NCBI GenBank assembly: GCA_002069965.1
Contig: MWCI01000015.1
Coordinates: 1 to 58,093 of the forward strand
Origin: Spirochaetes bacterium ADurb.Bin218
GTDB taxonomy: Bacteria; Spirochaetota; UBA4802; UBA5550
DNA length: 58,093 bases
Direction of reading: 5' to 3'
Shown here piece by piece: positions 38,581 through 47,345 of this stretch; positions within the stretch are counted from its first letter, which is position 1, and each line of letters starts with the position of its first letter. Under the pieces are notes generated by a model. It made no database searches. It was not told the origin of the DNA and saw only the letters and a program-made list of their open reading frames with translations. The translations under genes and the position numbers were made by a program.

Positions 38581-39278
38581 TCATCATCCCAGCCTTTGAT
38601 TTCTTTATTTAAAATTGCTATGGAGAATTCACCTTTTTCTGTTAAATTAGTAAGAATGCTTTCCATGTCCTTGCTATTGAAGCAAAGGAATTCTTCAAAT
38701 TTTTTTGTCATTTCTCTACCAATACAAATTTCTCTACCAGGGAATGCTGTTTTTATGTCAGAAAGGGTTTTTTTAATTCTATGGGGAGATTCGTATATAA
38801 TGATAATTGCCTCTGTTTCAGATAGAGATTTTAGCTCCTTTAGCCGTTTGCCTGGCTTTTTACTTAAAAAACCTGCAAAGAGTATGCGTTTTTCTGGAAA
38901 GCCAGATACAGAGACAAGTGTTGCAAGTGCTGAAACACCAGGAATAGGTATAATATTTATGCCACTGGATCTTGCAATTGCAACTACCTTGCTCCCAGGA
39001 TCCGAAAGTGAAGGAGTTCCTGAGTCTGTCATGTAACCAACGTTTTTGCCAGATTTTATCTCATTTATGAGTTCGATAATTTTTTTTTCATCGGAGTGCA
39101 TGTGTAAAGATCGGAGAGGTTTTTTTATATTATGAAAGGATAATATTTTCCCTGTTTCTCTTGTGTCTTCACAGTAAACAATATCTATTACATTTTGAAG
39201 AATGTGTAGAGAACGGATTGTCATATCCTCTGGATTTCCTATGGGGGATGCTATTATGTAAAGAGAGCCTTCTTGCAT
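38574..39278 (-). CDS. rsmI: 16S rRNA 2'-O-ribose C1402 methyltransferase
   Basis: A SAM-dependent tetrapyrrole-methylase-fold enzyme that modifies C1402 of 16S rRNA in the decoding centre. 234 aa; some relatives are about 280, so the C-terminal part is short. Landmarks are LYIIASPIGNPEDMTIRSLHIL, VYCEDTRETGKIL, GKNVGYMTDSGTPSLSDPGSKVV, IIPIPGVSALATLVSVSGFPEKRILFAGFL, IIYESPHRIKKTLSDI and ICIGREMTKKFEEF. The start has an AAAGG site. Confidence 0.95.
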   Translation of the reverse strand: MQEGSLYIIASPIGNPEDMTIRSLHILQNVIDIVYCEDTRETGKILSFHNIKKPLRSLHMHSDEKKIIELINEIKSGKNVGYMTDSGTPSLSDPGSKVVAIARSSGINIIPIPGVSALATLVSVSGFPEKRILFAGFLSKKPGKRLKELKSLSETEAIIIIYESPHRIKKTLSDIKTAFPGREICIGREMTKKFEEFLCFNSKDMESILTNLTEKGEFSIAILNKEIKGWDDEE

Positions 39279-39452
39279 ATATACCTTTATTTAATCTTGA
39301 AGTAATTTTTCTATCTATAATCAAATTAAACTATTTATGGGTAAAGTTTTAGCATTTGCAGAACTTTTGTCTATATTTTTTGAATATAAGAGGCATTATT
39401 TTGAGAATAAATCCAAAAACTTTTATGTGCCTCTAAAAATTAAATTTTATAT

Positions 39453-39520
39453 CAGTATTTATTCCTTAACTTCTTTTAAAATAAAAAGCTCTGCGCTCTT
39501 CAGGATTACATAGGAGTAAA
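39453..39520. repeat. Truncated copy of the inverted-repeat element, within a gene-free 316-bp gap
   Basis: Positions 39453-39486 match the left arm of the elements at 18404 and 52347 almost base for base (CAGTATTTATTCCTTAAC and onward), but no right end or 9-base duplication is found. Beyond the arm the sequence (39488-39535) contains GCTCTGCGCTC and CAGGATTACA, resembling the CGCTGCGCTCAGGATGACA repeat of the 57.5-kb cluster, so it may be a chimera of two repeat types. The rest of the gap 39279-39594 holds a loose hairpin at 39389-39434 and a 12-base palindrome TATAGCGCTATA at 39558-39569; I see no gene there. Confidence 0.6.
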
Positions 39521-39594
39521 ATATTCTCACAATGACAAAGGCTCTGGTCACTATTGATATAGCGCTATAATTTCAAGCAGACAATGGGATTATG

Positions 39595-41349
39595 CTATAG
39601 TGAAAAATCTGTAAATCTCCACTTGTAATCTTTATCAAAGGAATGAAGTCGAAAAGATATGAGGGATCCTGCTTTAATTCTTATGGAAGGATTATTTTCA
39701 TCATCTACCATTTCATAAGATTTAAAAATGAATTTTTGGCAAAAAAACCTTTCTATATCCTCCATGTATATTTTGATCTCAATGGCTGGATCATCAAGCA
39801 AAACATAGAGTTTAGAGTCCTTCATTCCAAGGATTGTCCCTTTGTGAACTCTCCGAGCAGAGGCTGATGTCATCAAATCCTCTTTAAATAAAGACTCTAT
39901 CACAAGGGAGTTTACAAAATTATCTATTTCTTTTTGAATATCCTTGCTTCTATTGGAGGCAAGGATTACCTTCTTCCTTAATTCTATATCCTCTTCATCT
40001 GGTAAAGGTTTTTGCATCCCAAGCTTTTCAGTTAGTTCCTTGTGAGTAAATATTCCAACTATCTCTCTCATTGGAGAAGAAAATCTACCATAAAATTTTG
40101 CTCCAAGAGCAAAGTGGCTTCCAGGCATGTCTGTAAAGTAAGATTTATTATTGCTTATAAGGATTTGTCTTTCAATGGCATCTATTATGCGCTTTGATTC
40201 TCCTGAGGCATGGAGCCTTTTTAAATAAGAAGAGAGGCTTTCTTCTCTTTTCCAGGAAAATACAGTCTCGTCAAGGTTGTGTATCTTTATAAAATCAGCT
40301 ATCACAAGCTCAAGGTGTTTGAGGCTTTCCTCAGTTGGAGCATCATGAACTCTAAAGATTGGCTGTATGTGCATGGAATTAAAAACATCGGACAAAATTT
40401 TTGCTCCCTCCAGATTGCACAAAATAGAGATCTGCTCATTCCATCTGCTTGCATTGTTCCGTGAGTTGCCTTTTACAACAAGGGATGTGCCATCCTCTGA
40501 AATATGGATTTCATTTTCATGTCTTTGGTATGAGATTATTCCTCTGTCATCTCCTCTCTCTGCAAGTAGGGCGCCAACTTTCTCTAAGGCAAAAAGGGAC
40601 TGAGAAAAAGGTGCATCTAAAAAAGATGTTTCCTCTCCATCATAAAATCTTTGCACCTCTGGATAAGAAAGCTTTGCTCTACTTATTATTTTTGCTCTAA
40701 AAATATCTGTTTTTACAACAATACCTTTTTGGTCTACCTCCATTAAAAACATAAGACAGCGCCTTGGCTCCATAGGGTTCAAAGATATTATCCCTTCTGA
40801 AAGCTCCCTTGGAAGCATTGGAACAGAGTAATCTGGGAAATAATAGCTTGCACCTCTCCGCAAAGCCTCTGTAAAAAGAGCAGAGCCTGGTTTGATATAG
40901 TAAGAGGCATCTGCAATTGCATAATAAATTTTAAATCCAGATTCATAATCCTCTACATATATTGCCTGGTCAAGATCCCTTGAGCCTTCATTATCAATAG
41001 TAACAAAGGGCAGATCTGTATAATCAAGAAGTTGTGAGTCATCAATCCCTGGATTTTCAAGTATTACCTTTACCTCCTCAAGGACCTCCTGAGGAAAAAA
41101 TGGGTTTATTCTCAAGGAGTTTAATTCCATAAAATATCTATACAAAAGCGTTTCTTTTTTATGAAACAATGAGGCAAAGGTATCTCCATTCTCAGACCAC
41201 ACTCTGACAATGTCAGCCTCCTCTGCCTCTGGTATGGGATTTATTTCAATAGGGCCTGAGTCGTATCTAAAAAGAGGATAAAGAATAAACTTATCGCCTT
41301 TATGGTGATAAACTCCTATAAAACCTTCCCCCTGTCTTATTCGTTTCAT
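39595..41349 (-). CDS. RNase II/R-family 3'-5' exoribonuclease
   Basis: A processive RNA-degrading enzyme. From the ATG at 41349 the protein is 584 aa; a GTG at 41373 would add eight residues, but GGGAAAGG before the ATG favours the shorter form. An N-terminal OB-like region (GEGFIGVYHHKGDKFILYPLF) precedes the RNB domain with its metal-binding aspartates (FVTIDNEGSRDLDQAIYVEDYESGFKIYYAIADASYYIKPGSALFTEALRRGASYYFPDYSVPMLPRELSEGIISLNPME). The C-terminal 80 residues resemble an S1/OB domain (TILGMKDSKLYVLLDD). It is shorter than typical RNase R (about 700-800 aa), closer to RNase II. Confidence 0.9.
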   Translation of the reverse strand: MKRIRQGEGFIGVYHHKGDKFILYPLFRYDSGPIEINPIPEAEEADIVRVWSENGDTFASLFHKKETLLYRYFMELNSLRINPFFPQEVLEEVKVILENPGIDDSQLLDYTDLPFVTIDNEGSRDLDQAIYVEDYESGFKIYYAIADASYYIKPGSALFTEALRRGASYYFPDYSVPMLPRELSEGIISLNPMEPRRCLMFLMEVDQKGIVVKTDIFRAKIISRAKLSYPEVQRFYDGEETSFLDAPFSQSLFALEKVGALLAERGDDRGIISYQRHENEIHISEDGTSLVVKGNSRNNASRWNEQISILCNLEGAKILSDVFNSMHIQPIFRVHDAPTEESLKHLELVIADFIKIHNLDETVFSWKREESLSSYLKRLHASGESKRIIDAIERQILISNNKSYFTDMPGSHFALGAKFYGRFSSPMREIVGIFTHKELTEKLGMQKPLPDEEDIELRKKVILASNRSKDIQKEIDNFVNSLVIESLFKEDLMTSASARRVHKGTILGMKDSKLYVLLDDPAIEIKIYMEDIERFFCQKFIFKSYEMVDDENNPSIRIKAGSLISFRLHSFDKDYKWRFTDFSL

Positions 41350-41511
41350 AACCTTTCCCGCTTTATTTATCACAATAAAAGATATAGAATTATTACTGAA
41401 ATATAGCTATTTTTTTGAATAATTCCATAGATGATCTAATTTTTTGCTACTAAAAATATAACTGCATTTTTATCAATCACTTTATGTATATAAATTATAT
41501 ATGCTTTTTAA

Positions 41512-41540
41512 TTGACTTTATAGACTCTGGTCAATATCTT
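41512..41540 (+). promoter_or_regulatory. Promoter of the purine-salvage operon
   Basis: TTGACT (41512-41517), a 17-base spacer and TATCTT (41535-41540), about 60 bases before the xpt start. The short leader leaves no room for a purine riboswitch, and none is seen. Confidence 0.55.
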
Positions 41541-41600
41541 ATCCTTTAAATTGCAAAGGCTTTCAATAATTTTTATAATAATTAAATTCTTCGGGTTTTT

Positions 41601-42170
41601 ATGGAAATTCTAAAAAAACGTATCATAGACGAAGGTATTATCATTTCTGATAGCATAATAAAGGTGGATTCTTTTTTAAACCATAAAATAGATCCTATAC
41701 TTATGGAAGAGATCGCCTCTGAATTCTGCAATCGCTTTAGCGATAAGAGTTTTAACAAAATAGTCACTGTTGAATCTTCAGGGATAGCTCCTGCTGTTCT
41801 TACAGGGCTTAAGCTGAAAATTCCTGTAATTTTTGCCAAAAAGGCAAAGCCTTCTACAATGGGCTCTTTTTTATCTGCAAGGGTCCACTCCTTTACCAAA
41901 GATAAAGACTACAATATTTTTATATCCGATGGCCTTATATCAAAGGGTGATAGGGTTCTCATTATTGATGACTTCCTTGCCCATGGAAGTGCAACAAGGG
42001 GACTGATCTCAATTGTTGAGCAATGTGGTGCAAAAGTTGATGGCATTGGAATAATAATCGAAAAGGGCTTCCAAAATGGTGGCTCTATTTTAAGAGGATT
42101 GGGTTATAGAATTGAATCCCTTGCAATTATAGAAAAAATATCACAGAATGAAATACGCTTTAAAGATTAA
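41601..42170 (+). CDS. xpt: Xanthine phosphoribosyltransferase
   Basis: Salvages xanthine (and more weakly guanine) to the nucleotide with PRPP. 189 aa, the usual length of the Gram-positive-type Xpt. Sequence landmarks are MEILKKRIIDEGIIISDSIIKVDSFLNHKIDPILMEEIASEF, IVTVESSGIAPAVLTGLKLKIPVIFAKK and the PRPP-binding motif RVLIIDDFLAHGSATRGL, followed by GIGIIIEKGFQNGG. It heads an operon with a BMP-family purine-nucleoside uptake system, which supports the substrate assignment. Confidence 0.95.
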   Translation: MEILKKRIIDEGIIISDSIIKVDSFLNHKIDPILMEEIASEFCNRFSDKSFNKIVTVESSGIAPAVLTGLKLKIPVIFAKKAKPSTMGSFLSARVHSFTKDKDYNIFISDGLISKGDRVLIIDDFLAHGSATRGLISIVEQCGAKVDGIGIIIEKGFQNGGSILRGLGYRIESLAIIEKISQNEIRFKD

Positions 42171-42199
42171 AGCGTAAAAAAAATAAAGAGGATGAGACA

Positions 42200-43291
42200 A
42201 TGAAAAAGCTTACAATTATTTTTACTTTGGTTCTCTCTCTTGCCATAGCTTTCTCAAGCTGCGGGAAAAAATCTCCAAAGTCAGCTGATGGCAAAGAGGT
42301 TGTAATGGGCTTTATTTATGTAGGGCCAATTGGTGATGGTGGCTGGACTTATGCTCACGAACAGGGCAGAAAGTATGTTGAGCAAGAAACCGGCATCAGA
42401 ACAATCTTTAAAGAATCTGTGCCAGAGGGTGCAGAGGTTAAAGAAGTAGTTCGTAACATGATTGATCAGGGAGCTACTATTATTGCAGCAACAAGCTTTG
42501 GCTATATGGACTACATTGAAGAGATTGCTAAAGAATATCCCAATGTTAAATTTATCCATTGCTCTGGATACAAGATGGGCCCAAATATGGGCAACTACTT
42601 TGGACGGATTGAGCAGCCAAGATATCTCTCCGGTATAGTTGCAGGTATGAAGACAAAAACTAACAAGATTGGCTATGTCGCTGCCTTTGAAATTCCTGAG
42701 GTTATAAGGGGAATAAATGCCTTTACTCTGGGCGTGCGTTCTGTTAATCCAAAGGCAGAGGTTCATGTGAGATGGACTCATACATGGTATGACCCTGCAA
42801 GGGAAAAAGAAGCTGCAAAGGCTTTGCTTGATGAAAAGTGCGATGTTATTGCTCAGCATCAAGATACAGCTGGTCCTCAGCAGGCTGCAGAGGAAAGAGG
42901 TGTTTTCTCCATAGGTTACAACTCTGATATGTCAAAGATGGCTCCAAAGGCATACATGACAGCTCCTATATGGAATTGGGGACCATACTATGTTGATCAG
43001 GTAAAAAAAGTTATGGCAGGAACATGGAAACCAGAAAGCTACTGGGAAGGCATGAATGCTGACATAGTTAGACTTGCTCCTTTGACAAAAAATGCTCCAG
43101 ATGGTGCAGAGGCAAAGGTTGAGGAGATAAAGAAAAAGATCCTTGCTGGGACATTTAATGTTTTCTCTGGTCCAATTAAAGATCAAAAGGGCAAAGTCCG
43201 CGTCCCTGCTGGTGCTGTAATGTCCGATGAAGAACAGCTTTCATGCAACTGGTTTGTTGAAGGCGTTGTTGGAACAATTAAGGGTAAATAA
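42200..43291 (+). CDS. BMP/PnrA-type ABC transporter substrate-binding lipoprotein
   Basis: A periplasmic solute-binding lipoprotein, 363 aa. The signal MKKLTIIFTLVLSLAIAFSSC ends at lipid-modified Cys21; F-S-S-C is a relaxed lipobox. The mature protein shows the BMP family pattern: MGFIYVGPIGDGGWTYAHEQGRKYVEQETGI, FIHCSGYKMGPNMGNYFGRIEQPRYLSGIVAGMKTKTNKIGYVAAFEIPEV, and CDVIAQHQDTAGPQQAAEERGVFSIGYNSDM. Known members bind purine nucleosides, and linkage to xpt fits that. A strong hairpin terminator follows, keeping the binding protein in excess over the transporter. Confidence 0.93.
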   Translation: MKKLTIIFTLVLSLAIAFSSCGKKSPKSADGKEVVMGFIYVGPIGDGGWTYAHEQGRKYVEQETGIRTIFKESVPEGAEVKEVVRNMIDQGATIIAATSFGYMDYIEEIAKEYPNVKFIHCSGYKMGPNMGNYFGRIEQPRYLSGIVAGMKTKTNKIGYVAAFEIPEVIRGINAFTLGVRSVNPKAEVHVRWTHTWYDPAREKEAAKALLDEKCDVIAQHQDTAGPQQAAEERGVFSIGYNSDMSKMAPKAYMTAPIWNWGPYYVDQVKKVMAGTWKPESYWEGMNADIVRLAPLTKNAPDGAEAKVEEIKKKILAGTFNVFSGPIKDQKGKVRVPAGAVMSDEEQLSCNWFVEGVVGTIKGK

Positions 43292-43313
43292 GTTTAGATA
43301 AATTTATAAAGGC

Positions 43314-43360
43314 ATCGCTGCATCTTTGCATCTTTTAAGGTGCAGCGATAATTTTATTTT
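43314..43360 (+). terminator. Hairpin attenuator between the binding-protein and ABC ATPase genes
   Basis: ATCGCTGCA (43314-43322) pairs perfectly with TGCAGCGAT (43341-43349), followed by an AT-rich tract with T-runs. Partial termination here would lower expression of the downstream membrane components, as in many ABC operons. Confidence 0.7.
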
Positions 43361-43375
43361 TATAGGGGGATTGCT

Positions 43376-44896
43376 ATTAAGGATTCAATAGCTGTAAAAA
43401 TGGTCAATATCTCTAAATCCTTTGGAGATGTTAAGGCCAATGATAAAATTTCATTTTCTGTGAAATATGGTGAGATCTTTGCACTCCTTGGTGAAAATGG
43501 TGCAGGGAAAAGCACTCTGGTTAATATGCTTTCTGGAGTCTATAGTCCAGACATAGGTGAGATCTATGTCCATGGGCAGAAGTTAAGGCTTTCTTCTCCT
43601 GCAGATTCAATAGCTGCGGGTATTGGGATGATACACCAGCACTTCAAACTCATAGAGGTTATGACAGCTCTGGAAAATATAGCAATAGGTCAGGAACATT
43701 CCTTTATTTTAAATAAAAAGAATATTAGAAAAAAAATCGATGATATTTGCTCAAAATATGGATTTAAAATAGATCCAGAAAAATTAGTCCGTGACATGTC
43801 TGTTGGAGAAAAGCAGACAGTGGAAATTTTAAAGGTCCTTTATAGAGGAGCTGATATTTTAATACTTGATGAGCCTACTGCTGTTTTAACACCTCAGGAA
43901 TCTGAAAGGCTCTTTGACATTCTTATAAGAATGAAAGAACAGGGATGTTCAATTATACTCATAACTCATAAACTCCAGGAGGTAATGGAGATAAGTGACA
44001 GAGTCTGCGTTTTGCGCCACGGCAGGGTTATAGACACGGTTAACACAAAAGAAACAACTCCTATGGAACTTACAAGCATGATGGTGGGCAAAAAAGTTAC
44101 TCTCTCTATAGAAAGGCCTCCTGTTAAATCGCAGGAAGTTGTTCTTGAGGTGAGGAATCTATCACTCATAGATAGAGAGGGCATTAAAAAATTAGATGAT
44201 GTGTCTTTTAAGGTTTATTCTGGAGAAATCCTTGGAATAGCAGGCATAGCGGGAAGTGGCCAGAAGGAATTATGTGAATCCATTCAAGGCATTGAACGAA
44301 GAAAGCGTGGGGAGATTATTTTTAAGGGAGAAAATATTGCAAGACTCACCCCCCGGGCAATTTTTGAAAAGGGTCTTCGCATTAGCTTTATTCCAGAGGA
44401 TAGGCTCGGCATGGGGCTTGTGCCAACTATGAGCATTGTTGACAACGTAATTTTAAAAGACTACTATATGCAAAATGGCATATTCCTTGACAGAACTGTA
44501 GGTGAAAAACGAGCTGAACACATTATAAAGATGCTCAATGTCCAGACACCTGATATCTATCATCCAGTAAATAAGCTATCTGGGGGCAATATCCAGAAGA
44601 TTTTACTTGGAAGAGAAATTGATTCAAATCCCGATTTCCTTGTGACTGCATATCCCACAAGAGGTCTTGACATTGGCTCTGCCCATTTAATTTACGATGA
44701 GCTCAATAGACAAAAGGAAAAGGGAATAGGAATTTTATATGTTGGTGAAGATTTAAATATACTGCTTTCTCTTTGCGATAGAATAATGGTTATGTTTGAA
44801 GGGAAAATAATAGGCACTGTAAATGCAGAAGATGCCACAAAAGAGGAGATCGGGCTTATGATGCTTGGAGAAAAAGCCACAGAGGTGTTGCAATGA
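43376..44896 (+). CDS. BMP-type ABC transporter ATPase (double domain), probable ATT start
   Basis: A 506-aa ATPase with two nucleotide-binding halves that powers purine-nucleoside import. Half 1: GENGAGKSTLVNMLSG, signature MSVGEKQTVEILK, Walker B ILILDEPTAVLTPQE. Half 2 has the degenerate Walker A GIAGSGQKELCESI and signature LSGGNIQKILLGREI, typical of the family. The in-frame ATG at 43400 has no ribosome-binding site, while the ATT at 43376 stands six bases after AGGGGG and gives a natural N-terminus (MKDSIAVKMVNISKSFGDV). I therefore infer a rare ATT start. The first permease overlaps it by ATGA. Confidence 0.88.
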   Translation: MKDSIAVKMVNISKSFGDVKANDKISFSVKYGEIFALLGENGAGKSTLVNMLSGVYSPDIGEIYVHGQKLRLSSPADSIAAGIGMIHQHFKLIEVMTALENIAIGQEHSFILNKKNIRKKIDDICSKYGFKIDPEKLVRDMSVGEKQTVEILKVLYRGADILILDEPTAVLTPQESERLFDILIRMKEQGCSIILITHKLQEVMEISDRVCVLRHGRVIDTVNTKETTPMELTSMMVGKKVTLSIERPPVKSQEVVLEVRNLSLIDREGIKKLDDVSFKVYSGEILGIAGIAGSGQKELCESIQGIERRKRGEIIFKGENIARLTPRAIFEKGLRISFIPEDRLGMGLVPTMSIVDNVILKDYYMQNGIFLDRTVGEKRAEHIIKMLNVQTPDIYHPVNKLSGGNIQKILLGREIDSNPDFLVTAYPTRGLDIGSAHLIYDELNRQKEKGIGILYVGEDLNILLSLCDRIMVMFEGKIIGTVNAEDATKEEIGLMMLGEKATEVLQ

Positions 44897-45957
44897 TAAA
44901 GATGTCTGCAAGGAGTGACTGCTCAAAAAGAGAAGCAACTTTAATCAGAACTCTGGCTGTAGTTTTTGCTCTTGTTACTGTTTCTTTTTTTATTATGATT
45001 CTTGGCCATAATCCAATATCTGTGTATATCTCAATGATGGATGGAGCCTTTGGCACAGGATATAGATTACTTGAGACATTACGAAAATCTGTTCCTTTGA
45101 TTATAACATCCATTGGAATATCCCTTGCTTTTAGACTTAAATTCTGGAATATTGGCGCAGAGGGTCAGATTATGATGGGAGCAATGGGTGCTGCCTTTAT
45201 TGCTCTTAATTTTCCACAATTGCCTGCTATAATATTACTTCCCCTGATGGCTTTTACTGCAATGATCAGTGGTGGGATATGGGGCTTAATACCTGCATAT
45301 TTTAAGGCCAGATGGAAAACCAACGAGACCATATTTACATTAATGATGAACTACATTGCTCTTAAATTTATAACTTACTTACAATATGGCCCATGGAAGG
45401 ATCCTGCTGCTCTTGGGTTTCCAAAGATTCCGAATTTTTCTCAAAATGCAGTTTTACCTGATATTTTTGGGCTACACGCTGGATGGGTGATTGCTATAAT
45501 TTTAGTTATTCTTTCTCATATTTTCATAAACTATACTCAGCCAGGATATGAAATAGAGGTAGTTGGAGGAAGTGAAAATACTGGAAGATATGCAGGAATG
45601 AATGTAAATAAAATTATAATACTGACTATATTTGCAAGTGGTAGCATATGTGGACTCTCTGGAATGATTGAGGCATCAGGTGTAAATAGAACTCTCTCTG
45701 TAGAAATTACGCGCGGTGTGGGTTACACTGCAATAATAACAAGCTGGCTTTCTTATTTAAAAGCTCCTGTTATACCTATTGTTTGCATACTCTTTGCATC
45801 GATGATTCAGGGGGGGACTTTTATTCAAATGGCTTTTCAGATTCCCCAATCGGCAGCACAAATTTTGCAGGGGGCAATTTTATTCTTTGTCCTTGGAAGC
45901 GAGTTTTTTATTCGTTACAAAATTTCTTTTGTAAAGCAAAATATCCCGGAGGCTTAA
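44893..45957 (+). CDS. BMP-type ABC transporter permease, first subunit
   Basis: An inner-membrane permease, 354 aa, with about nine to ten hydrophobic segments. It belongs to the branched-chain/BMP permease superfamily. Recognisable stretches are PLIITSIGISLAFRLKFWNIGAEGQIMMGAMGAAFIALNFP, the coupling-type ARWKTNETIFTLMMNYIALKF, and EVVGGSENTGRYAGMNVNKIIILTIFASGSICGLSGMIEASG. This corresponds to the YufP/PnrC-type subunit. It is joined to the ATPase gene by ATGA, and the second permease follows after three bases. Confidence 0.92.
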   Translation: MIKMSARSDCSKREATLIRTLAVVFALVTVSFFIMILGHNPISVYISMMDGAFGTGYRLLETLRKSVPLIITSIGISLAFRLKFWNIGAEGQIMMGAMGAAFIALNFPQLPAIILLPLMAFTAMISGGIWGLIPAYFKARWKTNETIFTLMMNYIALKFITYLQYGPWKDPAALGFPKIPNFSQNAVLPDIFGLHAGWVIAIILVILSHIFINYTQPGYEIEVVGGSENTGRYAGMNVNKIIILTIFASGSICGLSGMIEASGVNRTLSVEITRGVGYTAIITSWLSYLKAPVIPIVCILFASMIQGGTFIQMAFQIPQSAAQILQGAILFFVLGSEFFIRYKISFVKQNIPEA

Positions 45958-45960
45958 TTT

Positions 45961-46890
45961 ATGGATGCATCTTTTTTTACAGCTGCAGTTGTTGCCGGCA
46001 CTCCTCTTTTATATGCAATACTGGGTGAGGTGATAACAGAAAAAGCAGGCAATCTCAATCTTGGGGTTGAAGGAATGATGCTGATTGGCGCTGTTGTGGG
46101 ATTTAAAGTTGCACTTATAACACAAAATCCATGGTTATCCTTAGGAGGTGCAATGATTGCAGGAGGTATAGCTGCCCTGATTTATGCTCTCCTTACTGTT
46201 TCTCTCAGAGCAAATCAGGTTGTAACAGGACTTACACTCACAATTTTCGGAACAGGCTTTTCAAGCTTTATGGGTAAAAATCTTATGGGGGAGGTTGTTC
46301 CTGATAATATTAAGCTTGCCTTTGCAGATTTCCCTCTGCCATTGTTATCTCATATACCAGTTCTTGGGCAGGTTTTTTTTAATCAAGGAATTTTAGTATA
46401 TGGAGGATATATTGCAACAATTTTAGCAGGGCTGTATCTATATAATACCCAGATTGGCCTTAACCTGCGGGCAGTTGGAGAAAATACAGCAGCAGCAGAT
46501 GCTGCAGGAATCAAAGTCTCTCTATACAAATATATTCACATCATAATAGGAGGAGTCCTCTGCGGCCTTGCTGGCGCTTATCTTTCCCTTGTTTATATCC
46601 CTTCATGGCAAGAAAACGTCACTGCAGGAAGGGGATGGATTGCTGTTGCACTTGTAATTTTTTGCAAGTGGAATCCCTACAGAGTCCTTGTGGGGGCATT
46701 TCTCTTTGGAGGGCTTGACATAATTGGATTTAGACTTCAAAAATATAGCTTTTATATATCACAATATCTCATAGATATGCTTCCATATCTTGTAACTATT
46801 ATAATACTAATAGTGGTATCAGCAAGAAAATCAATATCTGGACTTCCTCCAGCAAATCTTGGAGATTCCTATTTTAGAGAGGAAAGGTAA
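45961..46890 (+). CDS. BMP-type ABC transporter permease, second subunit
   Basis: A 309-aa inner-membrane partner of the preceding permease (YufQ/PnrD-type). Landmarks are AGTPLLYAILGEVITEKAGNLNLGVEGMMLIGAVVGF, LRANQVVTGLTLTIFGTGFSSFMGKNL and IGLNLRAVGENTAAADAAGIKVSLYKYIHIIIGGVLCGLAGAYLSLVYIP. About nine membrane helices are visible. It overlaps the next gene by one base (…TAATG). Confidence 0.92.
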   Translation: MDASFFTAAVVAGTPLLYAILGEVITEKAGNLNLGVEGMMLIGAVVGFKVALITQNPWLSLGGAMIAGGIAALIYALLTVSLRANQVVTGLTLTIFGTGFSSFMGKNLMGEVVPDNIKLAFADFPLPLLSHIPVLGQVFFNQGILVYGGYIATILAGLYLYNTQIGLNLRAVGENTAAADAAGIKVSLYKYIHIIIGGVLCGLAGAYLSLVYIPSWQENVTAGRGWIAVALVIFCKWNPYRVLVGAFLFGGLDIIGFRLQKYSFYISQYLIDMLPYLVTIIILIVVSARKSISGLPPANLGDSYFREER

Positions 46891-47339
46891 TGAAATACAC
46901 AATGTTGTATTTACTTATAGGAATAATTGCAGGAGCATCTGTGCCCACTCAGGCTGGGATAAATGCCAAGCTTAATATATACACCGGGTCTCCTGTTATC
47001 GCCTCTATAATTTCCTTTTTAGCAGGAAGTGCTACATTGATAATTTATGGCCTTGTTACAAGAACCCCTTTGCCACCAATGACAGCCTTTAGTGGAGCTC
47101 CATGGTGGATATGGATTGGAGGATGTCTTGGTGCATTCTATGTTGCATCGTGTATAGTAATTGCAAACAAGGTTGGAGCTTTGTCCCTGGTAGCCTTAAT
47201 ACTTGCAGGCCAGATGATTGCCTCTTTAATTCTTGATCACTTTGGACTTATAGGATACAAGGTGCAGCCCATTTCTTTCTTAAAAATCGCAGGCATCTTG
47301 CTAATAGTTGCAGGGATATACTGTATAAGGATTGGTTAA
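46890..47339 (+). CDS. DUF606/YdcZ-family small membrane transporter
   Basis: 149 aa with five hydrophobic helices; the sequence YLLIGIIAGASVPTQAGINAKLNIYTGSPVIASIISFLAGSATLIIYGL and the later GGCLGAFYVASCIVIANKVGALSLVALILAGQMIASLILDHFGLIGY are characteristic of DUF606 proteins in the drug/metabolite transporter superfamily. It is the last gene of the purine operon, overlapping the permease stop codon by one base, so it may export or import a related compound; substrate unknown. Confidence 0.9.
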   Translation: MKYTMLYLLIGIIAGASVPTQAGINAKLNIYTGSPVIASIISFLAGSATLIIYGLVTRTPLPPMTAFSGAPWWIWIGGCLGAFYVASCIVIANKVGALSLVALILAGQMIASLILDHFGLIGYKVQPISFLKIAGILLIVAGIYCIRIG

Positions 47340-47345
47340 CAGCAA

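Noticed and set aside
39336-39520. A 60-codon plus-strand frame in the gap after rsmI
   Set aside because: No ribosome-binding site, and its second half is the left arm of the inverted-repeat element.
41541-41600. A purine riboswitch before xpt
   Set aside because: The leader is only about 55 bases and lacks the conserved junction and loop sequences of guanine/adenine riboswitches.
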